Shown here: positions 23,101 through 33,870 of the stretch, one piece after another | Position numbering within the stretch: the stretch's first letter is position 1 | Layout: each line of letters starts with the position of its first letter | NCBI GenBank assembly: GCA_016946835.1 | Contig: JACVTC010000212.1 | Coordinates: forward strand, 80,001-144,000 | Source: Neocallimastix lanati (nom. inval.) | Taxonomy: Eukaryota; Neocallimastigomycota; Neocallimastigomycetes; Neocallimastigales; Neocallimastigaceae | DNA length: 64,000 nt | Reading direction: 5' to 3' | The notes under the pieces: generated by a model | What the model was told of the DNA's origin: nothing | The model's input: the letters and a program-made list of their open reading frames with translations, nothing else | Database searches by the model: none | Program-made: the position numbers and the translations under genes

Positions 23101-24070
23101 CACGACTTATATCATCAACCATCGCTTGTCTAATTATACTTTTATTATGGCCAATAATTTGATAATTTTTAACAAATTTATTTAAAAATTTACGTGATAT
23201 TAAATTTGCATTACTACACGCGTCTATAAAAATTGAAGCAGGATAGCCATTAATGTATCCACGTACAACTGCAACATCATGTTCGTGAACAATATTATTA
23301 TTATTATTTAAATTATTAGTTATTTTACTATTATAATTAATATCACTATAATTTTCATTGTTACTACTATTGGTACTACTATTATCGTTATTATTATCGT
23401 TATTATCTATAGTAGAATTAGTAGCATTAATAATATTTTCATTATTTTGCTTTGAATTCTTAATACCTTTAATTAATTCATCTTTAGAAATTTTCGAAAT
23501 GTTAAGGAGTTGTCCAATTGTAATATTTGCTGGAATATTTAATAAATCTTCGCAAATATTATATTGCTCGTGGTTTCTCATCATCTGTATGGTAGGTTTT
23601 TGTTTCTTTTCTTTTCCCGTTAAATTTTCATTCTTCATTTTGTCCATATTAGTAACATTATTAACTGTCTTCATATTATTAATTTTATTACTTGAATCAT
23701 TATCATTAATTTTATTCTTAATTCTTTCTCTTTGCTGTGCGTTATTATGAACTTCAATTTTATTAATTTTATTTTCATTATTATTATCAATTTTTATATT
23801 ATTGTTAAGGACTTTTTTACTTTTTCTTCTCGTAGGTTTAATAATTCGTTTGTTATTTTTAATATTATCAATGGAATTATTATTTTGGATAGGATTACTA
23901 ATATTATTTATATTATCAAATATTTTATTTTGAGGAATAGTTTGTGAATTATTAATGGAAGTTTTGTCATAATTATTCGTTATATTGCGTAACTTCTTAT
24001 TAGCGTTTGTTAATATATTATTATATTTTTCATCTCTTTCTCTTTTTGCAGCAGCTATAATTTCTTCCAA
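20171..24070 (-). CDS. pol: Family C pol polyprotein
   Basis: A 1299-codon frame on the minus strand; it is open further upstream toward the gag stop, and no ATG starts it, as expected for a frameshift product. Order: asparagine-rich linker (first 250 residues), protease-like domain (GYPASIFIDACSNANLISRKF), reverse transcriptase (KNGKWRLCVDFRKLN, PFGLTNAPATFQRE, YLDDIIIYS), RNase H (RSDACGYGIGGVLLQL, YTDHKPL), integrase HHCC (HRVGHEGIQKTYERI, CKICQLNR) and the integrase core (GLDIIGPL, ITDNGVQF, ESNGLVENRNRE). It makes the cDNA and integrates it. It is broken about once near the end. It is closely related to the pol of element D. Confidence 0.9.
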   Translation of the reverse strand: MEEIIAAAKRERDEKYNNILTNANKKLRNITNNYDKTSINNSQTIPQNKIFDNINNISNPIQNNNSIDNIKNNKRIIKPTRRKSKKVLNNNIKIDNNNENKINKIEVHNNAQQRERIKNKINDNDSSNKINNMKTVNNVTNMDKMKNENLTGKEKKQKPTIQMMRNHEQYNICEDLLNIPANITIGQLLNISKISKDELIKGIKNSKQNNENIINATNSTIDNNDNNNDNSSTNSSNNENYSDINYNSKITNNLNNNNNIVHEHDVAVVRGYINGYPASIFIDACSNANLISRKFLNKFVKNYQIIGHNKSIIRQAMVDDISRVYDIVRLAVKLGSVEFITDFKISDKDDPFYDAIISLKTQSDNRILIDTIHKVLAYMNMDDKLVPISNIEDINTFRSQSLLCVSPEPKIDIVEATLFVDANESNSNISAKEKDDIINSIINQLKFKNKKDYKKFCRLLKKFDDIIAISSDDLEPSKLFPHHIILEENSMPIKQKAYKISQVQSNALKEELRKLLEKKLIEPSHSPWASPVVLLLKKNGKWRLCVDFRKLNDITIKDAYALPKIREIFDALKDAKIFSSIDLFSGYHQIPMWAEDMEKTSFTTKFGNYYFKVMPFGLTNAPATFQREMNRIFFDLINDCVQIYLDDIIIYSDSFENHLIHLSKVFNILRKYNLKLNIEKCHFCQTEIEALGHKVTTDGLLPLDKKTLSIMNMTPPTNVSELRSFLGMTGYYRNFIDNYSAKSAPLCSLLRKNTPFVWTDSQNNSFQLLKNCLISAPILCYPKFDIPFIIRSDACGYGIGGVLLQLYDDNIEHPIYFVSRSLKKSEKNYTTTELEGTAAFYCLVQFEHYILGNPFKTILYTDHKPLVSIIKSCEPNTLKHQRWCDKFSKLQVDIVYHPGKANLIADALSRVVRKDFSVTNVCISSNSLLNSDILFTSVNNSNSSIDFSIVNNSPIDSSILTQEENEKFISEFMYKFLTEKIVKIDNKLYFRDDNKLRKIIDDPYEKIKIITKEHRVGHEGIQKTYERIKEKYYWKNLIIDVKKYISLCKICQLNRSEPLPKPTEKYGTPVEAPFVRVGLDIIGPLKETQQGNKYIIVCVDYFTKWVEAKPLRTTTSQDVTNFLVEVFSRHGIPELIITDNGVQFIADYTKIFLDLYDVYVHFVSTYHPESNGLVENRNREIGKQLRNFSNDNKNWDILLPLALWALRTSKSAVTGYSSFELLYGRKELLPIDINLRNSILEDNSRTMDEILMERFVEHAKWVEKAAKKMLGTIHYWKTRRQAQQSMENKKNFKIGDLVK

Positions 24071-24376
24071 ATTGTTATGATTGTCGTAAGAAGATACTAC
24101 AACATTGTCGTCATTATAATCATTAATTTTATCATTTTCAAAATAGAATTGTTCATTATTATTTATATTATCATAATCATTATTATAATCATTATTATAA
24201 TCATTATTATCATAATGGTTAAAATTATCATTATCATAATCTTCATTATAATTATTATCATAAATATTATTGTAGTTATTATTATAATTGTTATGGTTAT
24301 TACTATAATCATTATTGAGACAAACAGTAGCAATATTGTTTTCACCATAATCATTATAGTTGGCATTTTGATTATT

Positions 24377-24409
24377 GGAAGTTAGCCTTCTTCCGTAATC
24401 TAGTTTTTT
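24377..24409 (-). promoter_or_regulatory. gag-pol -1 frameshift site (family C)
   Basis: On the minus strand the gag frame ends with A-AAA-AAC followed at once by TAG; the pol frame is the -1 frame. A short stem, GGAAG / CTTCC with an 8-nt loop, starts 8 nt after the heptamer. The same arrangement recurs at 29468-29500 in family D. Ribosomal frameshifting at this heptamer is well known in retroviruses and their relatives. Confidence 0.75.
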
Positions 24410-25359
24410 GTATTTTGATTATTGTTTTGTTGGTATCTAAGTTGTGGGCAATACCTAATAATATGGCCAGGCTCATGGCACCAATAACATACTTTTATAT
24501 GTAGGTTCTCTAAACCCCTAGTAATATCATCAACACTATTTAAACCATTATTATTGTTAGGAGTATTATTAATATTTCTTGGAACCTTTGTATTATTCAT
24601 TCTATTTAATGTATTATTATTAATATTATTATAGTTGTTATAATTATTGTTAAAATTATTACTCCTCTGTAATTCATTATTTAAATTCCTATTTTTATTT
24701 TGTAAATTGGTATTTAAGAATGTGCTATAATTATTATTTAATTGATTAAAGTTTTGGTTGGATCTATATCTACTAATAAAAGGATAATTATTTTGGATAT
24801 TATTATTGCTAAATTTTCTACCCTTTTGTACTGAGCGACTTCCAAGTTTTATTCTTTCTACTTTTTCCGCAATTTTACAAGCAGCTTCAATAGTCTTGGC
24901 TTCTTCATAGGCTACCTTTTCATAAATATCAGTTCGACTACGTATAGAATTCTCGTAATCGTAGACTGATAATTTTGCTTTATTATCTGTAGAGAGCTGG
25001 CAGTAGCAATCCAAGTACCTATCGTTAAATTCCCTGACACTTTCATTTGGCATAATTAGTAAAGTTTTTAATTCCCTAAATCTTTCATCTTCGTTTAGAT
25101 GATACCTTTCCAGGAGGATATCTCTACACTCTTCTAAATTTAAAATTCTGTTTGCTTCTACAAATTTGTCGCTCACAATTTGGGTGGCTTCTTCTACAGT
25201 TCCTGCCAAAATGAACTGAAATTTTTCTTCATCATCAATAACCTTTTCCATCTTTAACCAATTTTTCATAAGAATGTACCAAGCTTTTACATTCTTATTA
25301 TTTCCACCTATAATTGGTAGTGGAATTTTTCTTCCTTCACGGTTAGAGCTCATCTTCAT
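24400..25359 (-). CDS. gag: Family C gag
   Basis: A 319-residue protein starting MKMSSNREGRKI. The retrotransposon gag domain covers about residues 15-165 (AWYILMKNWLKMEKV, MPNESVREFNDRYLDCY). It is followed by an arginine/asparagine-rich segment and one CCHC zinc knuckle (CYWCHEPGHIIRYC) near the end. It forms the capsid of the virus-like particle and binds RNA. The stop abuts the slippery site. Confidence 0.9.
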   Translation of the reverse strand: MKMSSNREGRKIPLPIIGGNNKNVKAWYILMKNWLKMEKVIDDEEKFQFILAGTVEEATQIVSDKFVEANRILNLEECRDILLERYHLNEDERFRELKTLLIMPNESVREFNDRYLDCYCQLSTDNKAKLSVYDYENSIRSRTDIYEKVAYEEAKTIEAACKIAEKVERIKLGSRSVQKGRKFSNNNIQNNYPFISRYRSNQNFNQLNNNYSTFLNTNLQNKNRNLNNELQRSNNFNNNYNNYNNINNNTLNRMNNTKVPRNINNTPNNNNGLNSVDDITRGLENLHIKVCYWCHEPGHIIRYCPQLRYQQNNNQNTKN

Positions 25360-25420
25360 ATATTATTAAATGAATATATTGTTGTATGTGTATATGTATT
25401 ATTATTTTTTTTTTTTTTTA

Positions 25421-25480
<60 letters not shown>

Positions 25481-25913
25481 ATTTTAAAGTTAATGATTAA
25501 CAACTATCTATTAAGATATACTAAAATAAATTATTTCCTAACCCTAAAATTATATTATTATTAATTAATGATTATTTCCTAATTAGTAAAAAAAATTTTA
25601 TTTACACTAAATTTTGCATTAAACAAAAATTAATTATTAAATTTTAAATATGAAATTTATTGATAATATTGTAGTATATGAATATAGGTTAATCGTTTTT
25701 ATTCTGGTTCGATTTCCCAGTCTCCTACTTCATATTTTACTACAATAACTCAAATACTAAATTTAATTAAAATGTTGAGAAACGACGTCTTTAACCTCTA
25801 AACGCAATTTCTCCGAAATCTAACTAAATAATAAATATTAATTATAATTAATAACTATACACTAATAAACCTATTTTTAACTACAACCTCACACTTCGCA
25901 CCAATTTTTATTG
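25360..25913 (-). other. Family C leader with primer-binding site
   Basis: On the minus strand, about 11 nt after the 5' LTR comes AATTGGTGCGAAGTGTGAGG, a likely primer-binding site of the TGG-type (complementary to a tRNA 3' CCA end). The leader also has an (ATT)n run at 25418-25477. No ORF. Confidence 0.6.
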
Positions 25914-26412
25914 TGATATACTTTATGTTGTAGCTGGTTTAATAAGTGTATTTGAGTTATTAATAATTTTTATTAATATTTTATTATTTTATAATTACAA
26001 TATTATTTCTACTAAAGAAAAACAAAAATAAGAATAAGAGTTAATATTAATTATACTGTAAAAGTATTAATAATATATAATTATTATAAATAAATATATA
26101 TATATATAATATATATAATTAAATAATAATATATAAATAATATAAACTATTATATTAATTATATATACTTTAATAATTATAAACTTTAATAATTTAAAAT
26201 AAGAAGTATAATTTAATATTTTTTAATATTTAAGAAATATATATAAGAAATATAAATAATATATAAAAAATATAAATAATATAAAATATAAATAATAATA
26301 TAAAATATATAATAATATAAATTATTATAAATAATAAGATATAAATTTAATATCTGAATATACAAATATTCAAATATACAAATATGTTGCTACACATATT
26401 TGTTTTATATCA
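25914..26412 (-). repeat. Family C 5' LTR
   Basis: 499 bp; matches 19322-19794 nearly base for base. It differs mainly by short duplicated stretches near 26220 and 26365. It ends with the target duplication AATG. Confidence 0.9.
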
Positions 26413-27083
26413 AATGTATCATTGAAATTAATTATTAATATAAACCTTATTTATTAATATTCTCAGAATTATTAGGCCTAAGATAACCCTTTAAATATTA
26501 AACAAGAATTTATATTAATTATTAATTATTTAAATATATATATTATTTATAATTAAATAAATAATATTTTTAATTATTGAAATGTAAATAACTGAAATTG
26601 AGATTTCAATTCAGTTATAATTTCAACAATATTTGTCAAAGTTTTTAGATAATTTGGTCTTAACGATTAGGTCAAGATGCCAAATTATAGTAATTAATTA
26701 ATAATTTAATTTTATTCTTATTTAAACATATTGTTATTATTAAATTTTATAAATAAGTTTTTATTTAAAATATAATTTTTATTTAATCTTAATAATATTT
26801 TATTACATTATTATTTTATATAATTATTACTATAATTCAAATTACAATAATCCTACAAAGGATTAATCAAAAGAATTTAAACATGTATTTATATAAAATA
26901 ATTAATTATTAAAATATTAATTATTAATATGAATATATAAATAATATTAATATAAGTTTGATATTGATAATACAAAGTTAAATAATAATATAAATATTTA
27001 ATATAAATAAAATATAAGAATCAAATATTGCTAAATATTATATTTTATAATTAAAATATAATATGTAGAAATTAATTTAATAT
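26413..27083. other. Old AT-rich repeat between elements C and D
   Basis: 26413-26640 is related to 35183-35400 (shared TAACTGAA...TTCAGTTAT hairpin and TAATATTC/TTAGGCCTA blocks), so both young elements landed in copies of the same older repeat. 26655-26695 has a hairpin, AATTTGG / CCAAATT enclosing TCTT / AAGA. No ORF. Confidence 0.45.
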
Positions 27084-27648
27084 TGATCTAAAACAAATAT
27101 GTGTAGTAACATATTTGTATATTTAATAATAATTATTAAATATTAAATTTATATCTTTTGATAATAATTTTTATAATATATTATTAATTATTCATTATTA
27201 TATTATAATTACTATTATAATATATATTAAATTACATATTATTTTATAATATATTAAATTATATATTTATTTTATAATTATATATTATTATATTAAAATA
27301 TAATAATATTCTTATATTTAACTTTAATAGGATTTTTATTATATTATATAATATATTATTATGTATTATTTTATATTTATTTTATATTTTACATATAATA
27401 TACATTTATTATTTAATATAGATATTGTATTCTTATATATATATAATTTATATTATATGTTTAAAATATATTTCACATTATTAAATTTTATAATTTTAAA
27501 AATGTAATTTCTTAATAATAACCAATTTCTAAAAAAAATTAATTTAGAAAGGGGTTTTTTAGTTTTTAGGAAAAGTAATAATAAATTAAATAAAGATATA
27601 ACTATATTATTAAAATTAAAATATAGCACATAAAAGTCCCGCATATCA
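27084..27648 (+). repeat. Family D 5' LTR
   Basis: 565 bp, TGATCTAAAAC...CCCGCATATCA, with the palindrome CAAATATGT / ACATATTTG near the start. Confidence 0.92.
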
Positions 27649-27800
27649 AAATTGGTGGAGATATCGGGGATATGCAGTAATATAGTTGTATTATTTTTAT
27701 AAGTGTTTAATTAAGAGATATATTTTTATTATAATTATTTTCGTGTGTTAATTTATTAAGTTTAAATAAAATATTAGTTGAAAATTAATAATTACGCGTC

Positions 27801-27844
<44 letters not shown>

Positions 27845-28371
27845 TTTTATTTTATTCTTATTAATTAAAGGCAGCTGGGAATTTGGACCAGGATAAAAAC
27901 GAATAAGTCTTTAATTACTATTTAGATTTAGTTAATAGTGATAAGTTAGTTAATTAATTGTAATATTTTATTTGTAATTAAAGATAACTGGGAGTTTGAA
28001 CCAGTATAAAAACGAATAAGCCTTTAATTATTAACTATTAGTTTATTATATAAAAAAAAAAAATAAATAATAATAATAATAAAATAATAATAATAATAGA
28101 AGTAATAAATAGTATTAATTAGTAAATAAATTAACAAGTAGTAAAAAAAAAAAAAAAAAAAAATTATATATATAATAATAATAAATAATAATTATAATAA
28201 TATTAATATTGATAATAATACTTAGTAACAAAAATAAATAGTAAAAATTTTAATAGTGATGAAATATATATTTAATTTTTATAAATTATTGAACGCGTTT
28301 TACTAGTTAATAAGACTATATATTATTGTATTTATATATATATACTACTCATTATTTGGAATTTTCTTAAA
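27649..28371 (+). other. Family D leader: primer-binding site, duplicated block, simple repeats
   Basis: The primer-binding site AATTGGTGGAGATATCGGGG starts 2 nt after the LTR. A block around ATAAAAACGAATAAG is present twice (about 27864-27930 and 27976-28045) as diverged direct repeats. Poly-A/TA and AAT runs fill the rest. No ORF. Confidence 0.6.
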
Positions 28372-29477
28372 ATGTCAAGTTCACCTACTACTTCGACAAC
28401 TCTAGTGGATAACGATGATGTCGATACTAGAACTCTACCAAGGATTGGAGGTGTTCATAAAGATGCAGAAATTTGGAAGTTTCGTATTACTGACTGGTTT
28501 AGAAGGGAACGTATTGTAACGGATGCAGGAAAATTCAGTTATATCATTGCATCCTGTGAGGATGATATAGTTCGTGTACTTCATACGGAACAAGTCAAGT
28601 TGAATCGGATTCTAACACTAGATGAATGTGTATACCTAATTAAAAAGAAATATTGGAGAGAAAATCTGAAAGAAGACAAATTAAGACAAATTAAGCAAAT
28701 TATGATCAATCCAAATGAAAGTATTTACGACTTTAATTATGATCAATTAGATTCCGCAGACCAATCTTCCTTCTCAGTGATCGACTATGAAAATGCCTTG
28801 AGACCTCGTAGTAGAATTTATGAAAGAATCGCCATGGCTGAAGCTCCTGACCTTGAAACTGCCTGTAAATTAGCTGAGAAATATGAAAATATATTAAATC
28901 AATCTCAAGGAAACCAAGAAATGTGGGGTCCTTATGGTAATATCAATAATTATAATAGAAGAAATAATTTTTCCCAATCTGGTAGATCAAATCTTAATAA
29001 TGCTTTCATTGATCAATATAATAATAATTCAAATTCACTCCATTTAATAATAATTTTAATACATTTAACAATTCAGGAAATTTTAATAGAATAAGAAGAT
29101 TTAATAATGTATCATTAAATTCATCATCTAGAATGAATTCTAGCGGTTTGAGAAATTTTAGAAACCCAAATTTTAATAGTTTTAATAATAACAATAATCT
29201 TGGTAACAATAATTTTAATAATAATTATAACAATGGTAATAATTATAATAATAGTAATAACAATATTCGTAATATAAATCACAATACAAATAATTATAAT
29301 AATAATTCTGTTGTTATAGACGATTTAACTAATCAAATGAAAAATTTAAAAATTAAAACCTGTTATTTCTGTCATCAACCGGATCATGTTTTAAAAGATT
29401 GCGTTGCTTTTGTTAGATTCCAAAATGATCCAAATTATGAAAATTATATTAATTCCTTATATTCTCAAAAAAACTAG
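28372..29477 (+). CDS. gag: Family D gag
   Basis: Starts MSSSPTTSTTLVDNDDV. The gag domain is recognisable by homology to family C (WKFRITDWFRRERIV, MINPNESIYDF, SVIDYENALRPRSRIYERI). An asparagine-rich stretch follows, then the CCHC-type knuckle CYFCHQPDHVLKDC and the slippery stop. The region carries about one break and otherwise looks fresh. Role: capsid and RNA packaging. Confidence 0.85.
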
Positions 29478-29500
29478 ATAATGGAAGAAGGCTAACTTCC
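29468..29500 (+). promoter_or_regulatory. gag-pol -1 frameshift site (family D)
   Basis: A-AAA-AAC (29468-29474) is followed by TAG (29475-29477) in the gag frame. The stem GGAAG (29483-29487) / CTTCC (29496-29500) follows. Pol is open in the -1 frame. It is identical in design to family C. Confidence 0.8.
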
Positions 29501-32500
29501 TTTAATCAAAATGCCAACCCTAGTATAATTGCAGCTACCTCATGGAATGATAATTACAAAAATATTATTGCTGCTGCAAAACGTAGTAGAGATGAAAAAT
29601 ATTCATCCTTACTACCAAAAACAAAAAGAAAAGTTAATAATGAAGAATTAAGCGAAAATGATTATACTAATAAAAAGTATTATAATACAATAAATAATTC
29701 ACCTAAAATAAAATATAATTTAAGAAACAGAAATATTGTAGAGTTACCCCTTAAGAATAAACCAAAAATTAATTACAATATTAATAATACTAAAAATTTT
29801 AATCATGATATAACTAATAATCATGACAACGAAAATGTGGATAATAATACATCAGAAAGTATTAATGAGGGAAATTTAGATAAACTAAATATTAACAAAA
29901 CGAATGTATTGAACAATAATGATTTTGAAAGTATAGGTAAGAAAATACGGAATAATAGTTTGGATATTGTGGATAAAGCAGATTTGGATATTATGGATAA
30001 AGTTGACTTGGATGTAGAGAACAATAATAAAAATAATAAAATGGATAACTTGAACATTCAAAATGAAGAAATTGGTAAAAGTAGTAAAGTTAACAATCTA
30101 AATAAAATTGGAATTGGAAATAGAATGAACCATACCAATGATAAAGAAAGAGATAAAACGAAGGACAAAGCTACCAGAGTTGGTCAAATAATTCAATTGT
30201 TAGAGGGTGTTGAACCATACGATATTGTGGAAGAATTGAGAAATACCCCAGCTAATATTAATTTGGCTCAGTTATTAGGAATTAGTAGTGCCTTGCGTGC
30301 CGATGTTAACAGAAGTTTCAAAAAATTGAAAATAGAAGAGGAAACAATCATAGGCTATGCGGAATGTTACGATGATATCGAAAATTTTGAGATTGTCAAC
30401 AATCCGACACATTGCTACTATACCAGGGAAGTCCAGGAATACGATATTGCTGTGGTCAGTGGTTCCGTTGATGGTTATCCTGCCGCTATTTTAATTGATG
30501 GTGGTAGTAACGCGAATTTAGTAACTAGAAAATTCCTCACAAAATTCATCAAAAATTATACTGTTGTAGGAACTACCTCTGGCAGAGTACATCAAGCTTT
30601 ATCTGATGTTGAAGAAAAGGTTTATGAAATAGTTCAACTTGAAGTACAAATTGGAACATTAAAAATCAATACTGAATTTAGAGTCGTGGATAACGGTGAT
30701 CCTATTTTTGATATAATTATTAATTTAAAAACACAAGCAGATTATAAGTTGCTAGTAGATGCTAATAGTAAATATTTATATGTGAGAAATAAAATTAATA
30801 ATATCAATGGTATTTTCAGTTTTAACGTTGTACCCTTAGTACCATTAGAGGACGTTCAAATTTTTCAATCTCAAGCTATGTTTTGTTATATAATGGAAAA
30901 TCCACCTTCTACAATAATTAATAATATTAATAGTATTAATGAGAATGTTGATAAAAATAAAATTCTTGAAGTATTAATTGATAATATGGATATCAAAGAT
31001 TTGGATTTTAAGGCAGAATTCAAAAAAATATTAAATTCTTATACAGATGTTATAGCCGTTTCCAGTGATGATTTGGAACCTTCAGAATTACTACCTCACC
31101 ATATTGAACTAATTGCAGGTAGTAAACCTATTAAACAAAAAGCTTATAGAATTTCTCAAATTCAATTAGAAGCTTTAAAAATAGAATTAAAGAAATTAAT
31201 AGATAAAGGACTCATTGTACCATCTCATTCACCATGGTCGTCACCTATTGTATTAGTACCTAAGAAAAACGGTCGTTGGAGATTATGTATAGATTATAGA
31301 TTATTAAATAATATCACTAAAAAGGATGCCTATGCAATCCCGATAATACAAGAAATTTTTGATGCTCTAAAAGATGCTTATATTTTTTCAACTTTGGATC
31401 TGTTTAGTGGGTATCACCAGATACCTATGTTTAAGGATGATCAAGAACTTACTTCATTTACTACTAAGTTTGGAAATTATTACTTTAAGGTAATGCCTTT
31501 TGGTTTGACGAACGCTCCTGCTATCTTCCAGAGAGAAATGAATCGTATATTCTTCGACTTAATAAATAAATGTGTTCAAATATATTTGGATGATATTATT
31601 GTATATTCACCATCCATTGAACAACATCTAATAGATTTAACAAATGTTTTTGAAATTCTCAGAAATAATAAATTAAAAATGAATATTGAAAAGTGTCATT
31701 TCTGTGTTTACGAAGTTGAAGCGTTGGGACACAAGATTTCAAATAAGGGGTTATTACCCATAGAAAGAAAAGTAGATGCAATCAAGAATTTAGATATTCC
31801 TACCAATATTTCTGAATTACGTTCTTTTCTTGGAATGGTTGGATATTACAGAAATTTTATTGAAAACTATGCCTCTATTTCTGAACCCCTACGTAAACTT
31901 TTAAGGAAAAACTCACCTTTTATTTGGACTAAAGAACAAACTATTAGTTTTGATAATATGAAGAATTCTCTTTGTAACGCACCTATCTTATGTTATCCAC
32001 GTTTTGATAAACCCTTTATTATTCGTACAGATGCTAGCTATCTAGGGATAGGTGGAGTATTATTACAACTATATGAAGATAAAATAGAATACCCAGTATT
32101 TTATATTAGTCGTTCTTTAAGTAAATCTGAACATAATTACCCTATTACTGAATTAGAAGGAACTGCAGCTTACTACTGCATTAATAAGTTTAAACCCTAT
32201 ATTCTTGGAAACCCTTTTCGGACTATTCTTTATACAGATCATCAACCTTTAGTTCCTATAATTAAAAACAATGAACCAAATACAAGTAAACATGCTCGTT
32301 GGTGTCTTTTATTTAGTCAGTTACAAGTTGACGTTGTTTATCAACCCGGGAGAGCAAATATTTTAGCTGATGCACTTTCTCGTATAAAAAGGAAAGATAT
32401 TATTACTACTAATGCTTTGGTAAACGATAATAATAGTAATACTGAAGGTAACGTAAAAGAAAACAATGAAAATAATATTGATGATGAAGGTAATAGAAGA

Positions 32501-33760
32501 GAAAATGGTGGAAATGGTATAGTTGATAATAATAATATAATAATTAATAATAATAACGAAGAAGATACTCCCAGAGAATTTATTGATGAAATTGAAAATG
32601 AAAAATATATTTCAGAATTTATGAAAAAGTTTTTGACAGAGAGGATTATCACTATTAATGATAAAACATATATTAAAGATAGAGGTAAACTTAGACTAGT
32701 AATAGATGATTATTTGGAAAAAATAAAAATTATAGGAATGGCTCATAGGATCGGCCATGAAGGCCTACAAAAGACATATGATAGAATAAAACAAAATTTT
32801 TATTGGAAAAATATGATTTTGGATATAAAGAAGTATATTTCAATTTGTAAAATATGCCAATTAAACAGATCGGAACCTTCTCCCAATTTAGTTGAACAAT
32901 TTAGACCTCCTGTAGAGGCTCCTTTTGTCAGATTAGGATTGGATATTATTGGACCTTTAAAAACTACATCCAAAGGTAATAAGTATATTCTAGTTTGTGT
33001 AGATTATTTTACTTTATGGGTTGAAACTGAGGCCTCTCAAACAATTACTTCTCAAGATGTTATCACCTTTTTAATTAATGTTTTTAGTAGACATGGGTTA
33101 CCACAAATAATTAATATGGATAATGGAACCCAGTTGAATAGTGATTTCACCAAAATATTCTTAGATCTTTATGGTGTATATATTCATTTTGTTGTTCGTT
33201 ACCACCCTGCTTCTAATGGCTTGGTCGAAAATAGAAATAGAGAGATTGGAAAACAACTTAGGAATTTTGCTGGTAAAAATAATGATTGGGATACCTTACT
33301 ACCTTTAGCTTTATGGGCTATCAGGACTTCAAAATCTTCTGTTAGTGGATATTCAAGTTTTGAATTATTATATGGGCGTGAAGATATACTCCCAAATGAA
33401 ATCAATATACTTTGTTCATTAGGAGAATCCATCGAACAACCAATTGAAGAATTATTATTAGAAAGATTAATAGAACATACAAAATGGATTAAGGATGCAG
33501 CCAATAAAAAGTTTGGGACAATTAACTATTGGAAGACAAGAAGAGAAGCAAAGAAAAGTATGGAAAAGATTCATGAATACAAAATCGGTGATAAAGTTAA
33601 AATAAGAATGTTTCAAAGACATAAATTGGACCCTTATTATATTGGACCCTATACAATCAAAGAAATCACTTGGAATACTGTTAAATTACAAGAAGATAAA
33701 ACTGGAATTATATTAAAGAGGAATGTACACATCAAAAATATTCTACCTTATAGAGAATAA
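29480..33760 (+). CDS. pol: Family D pol polyprotein
   Basis: An open frame from just after the gag stop (first internal ATG 29837; no own start expected). Order: N/K-rich linker (shared IIAAAKR.RDEKY motif with family C), protease-like GYPAAILIDGGSNANLVTRKF, reverse transcriptase (KKNGRWRLCIDYRLLN, PFGLTNAPAIFQRE, YLDDIIVYS), RNase H (TDASYLGIGGVLLQLYED, YTDHQPLV), integrase HHCC (HRIGHEGLQKTYDRI, CKICQLNR), core (GLDIIGPL, NMDNGTQLNSD, ASNGLVENRNRE) and a GPY-type C-terminus (DPYYIGPYTIKEI). It ends NVHIKNILPYRE. No interruption seen. The protease has D-G-G where D-S/T-G is usual. Confidence 0.92.
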   Translation, partial: NGRRLTSFNQNANPSIIAATSWNDNYKNIIAAAKRSRDEKYSSLLPKTKRKVNNEELSENDYTNKKYYNTINNSPKIKYNLRNRNIVELPLKNKPKINYNINNTKNFNHDITNNHDNENVDNNTSESINEGNLDKLNINKTNVLNNNDFESIGKKIRNNSLDIVDKADLDIMDKVDLDVENNNKNNKMDNLNIQNEEIGKSSKVNNLNKIGIGNRMNHTNDKERDKTKDKATRVGQIIQLLEGVEPYDIVEELRNTPANINLAQLLGISSALRADVNRSFKKLKIEEETIIGYAECYDDIENFEIVNNPTHCYYTREVQEYDIAVVSGSVDGYPAAILIDGGSNANLVTRKFLTKFIKNYTVVGTTSGRVHQALSDVEEKVYEIVQLEVQIGTLKINTEFRVVDNGDPIFDIIINLKTQADYKLLVDANSKYLYVRNKINNINGIFSFNVVPLVPLEDVQIFQSQAMFCYIMENPPSTIINNINSINENVDKNKILEVLIDNMDIKDLDFKAEFKKILNSYTDVIAVSSDDLEPSELLPHHIELIAGSKPIKQKAYRISQIQLEALKIELKKLIDKGLIVPSHSPWSSPIVLVPKKNGRWRLCIDYRLLNNITKKDAYAIPIIQEIFDALKDAYIFSTLDLFSGYHQIPMFKDDQELTSFTTKFGNYYFKVMPFGLTNAPAIFQREMNRIFFDLINKCVQIYLDDIIVYSPSIEQHLIDLTNVFEILRNNKLKMNIEKCHFCVYEVEALGHKISNKGLLPIERKVDAIKNLDIPTNISELRSFLGMVGYYRNFIENYASISEPLRKLLRKNSPFIWTKEQTISFDNMKNSLCNAPILCYPRFDKPFIIRTDASYLGIGGVLLQLYEDKIEYPVFYISRSLSKSEHNYPITELEGTAAYYCINKFKPYILGNPFRTILYTDHQPLVPIIKNNEPNTSKHARWCLLFSQLQVDVVYQPGRANILADALSRIKRKDIITTNALVNDNNSNTEGNVKENNENNIDDEGNRRENGGNGIVDNNNIIINNNNEEDTPREFIDEIENEKYISEFMKKFLTERIITINDKTYIKDRGKLRLVIDDYLEKIKIIGMAHRIGHEGLQKTYDRIKQNFYWKNMILDIKKYISICKICQLNRSEPSPNLVEQFRPPVEAPFVRLGLDIIGPLKTTSKGNKYILVCVDYFTLWVETEASQTITSQDVITFLINVFSRHGLPQIINMDNGTQLNSDFTKIFLDLYGVYIHFVVRYHPASNGLVENRNREIGKQLRNFAGKNNDWDTLLPLALWAIRTSKSSVSGYSSFELLYGREDILPNEINILCSLGESIEQPIEELLLERLIEHTKWIKDAANKKFGTINYWKTRREAKKSMEKIHEYKIGDKVKIRMFQRHKLDPYYIGPYTIKEITWNTVKLQEDKTGIILKRNVHIKNILPYRE

Positions 33761-33826
33761 TAATAATATTAAAAAAAAAATATATATATATATATATATT
33801 ATTAACAAAAATTTAATAACAAATTT

Positions 33827-33870
<44 letters not shown>

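Larger units (their letters stand above)
19322..26412 (-). mobile_element. Ty3 family C retrotransposon, near full length
   Basis: The element spans 7.1 kb on the minus strand: 5' LTR 25914-26412, leader with primer-binding site, gag, pol, purine tract, 3' LTR 19322-19794. LTR ends are TGATATA...TATATCA. A 4-bp target duplication AATG lies at 19318-19321 and 26413-26416. The two LTRs are almost identical apart from two short duplications in the 5' copy, so the insertion is young. It is structurally whole with about one break in the coding region. It is inserted into an older AT-rich repeat. Confidence 0.9.

Noticed and set aside
23358-23947. Plus-strand leucine/isoleucine-rich ORFs
   Set aside because: Antisense of the AAT-coded linker of family C pol; hydrophobicity comes from the ATT repeats.
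24077-24385. Isoleucine-rich ORFs on both strands
   Set aside because: Simple-repeat translations in the asparagine-coding linker between gag and pol.
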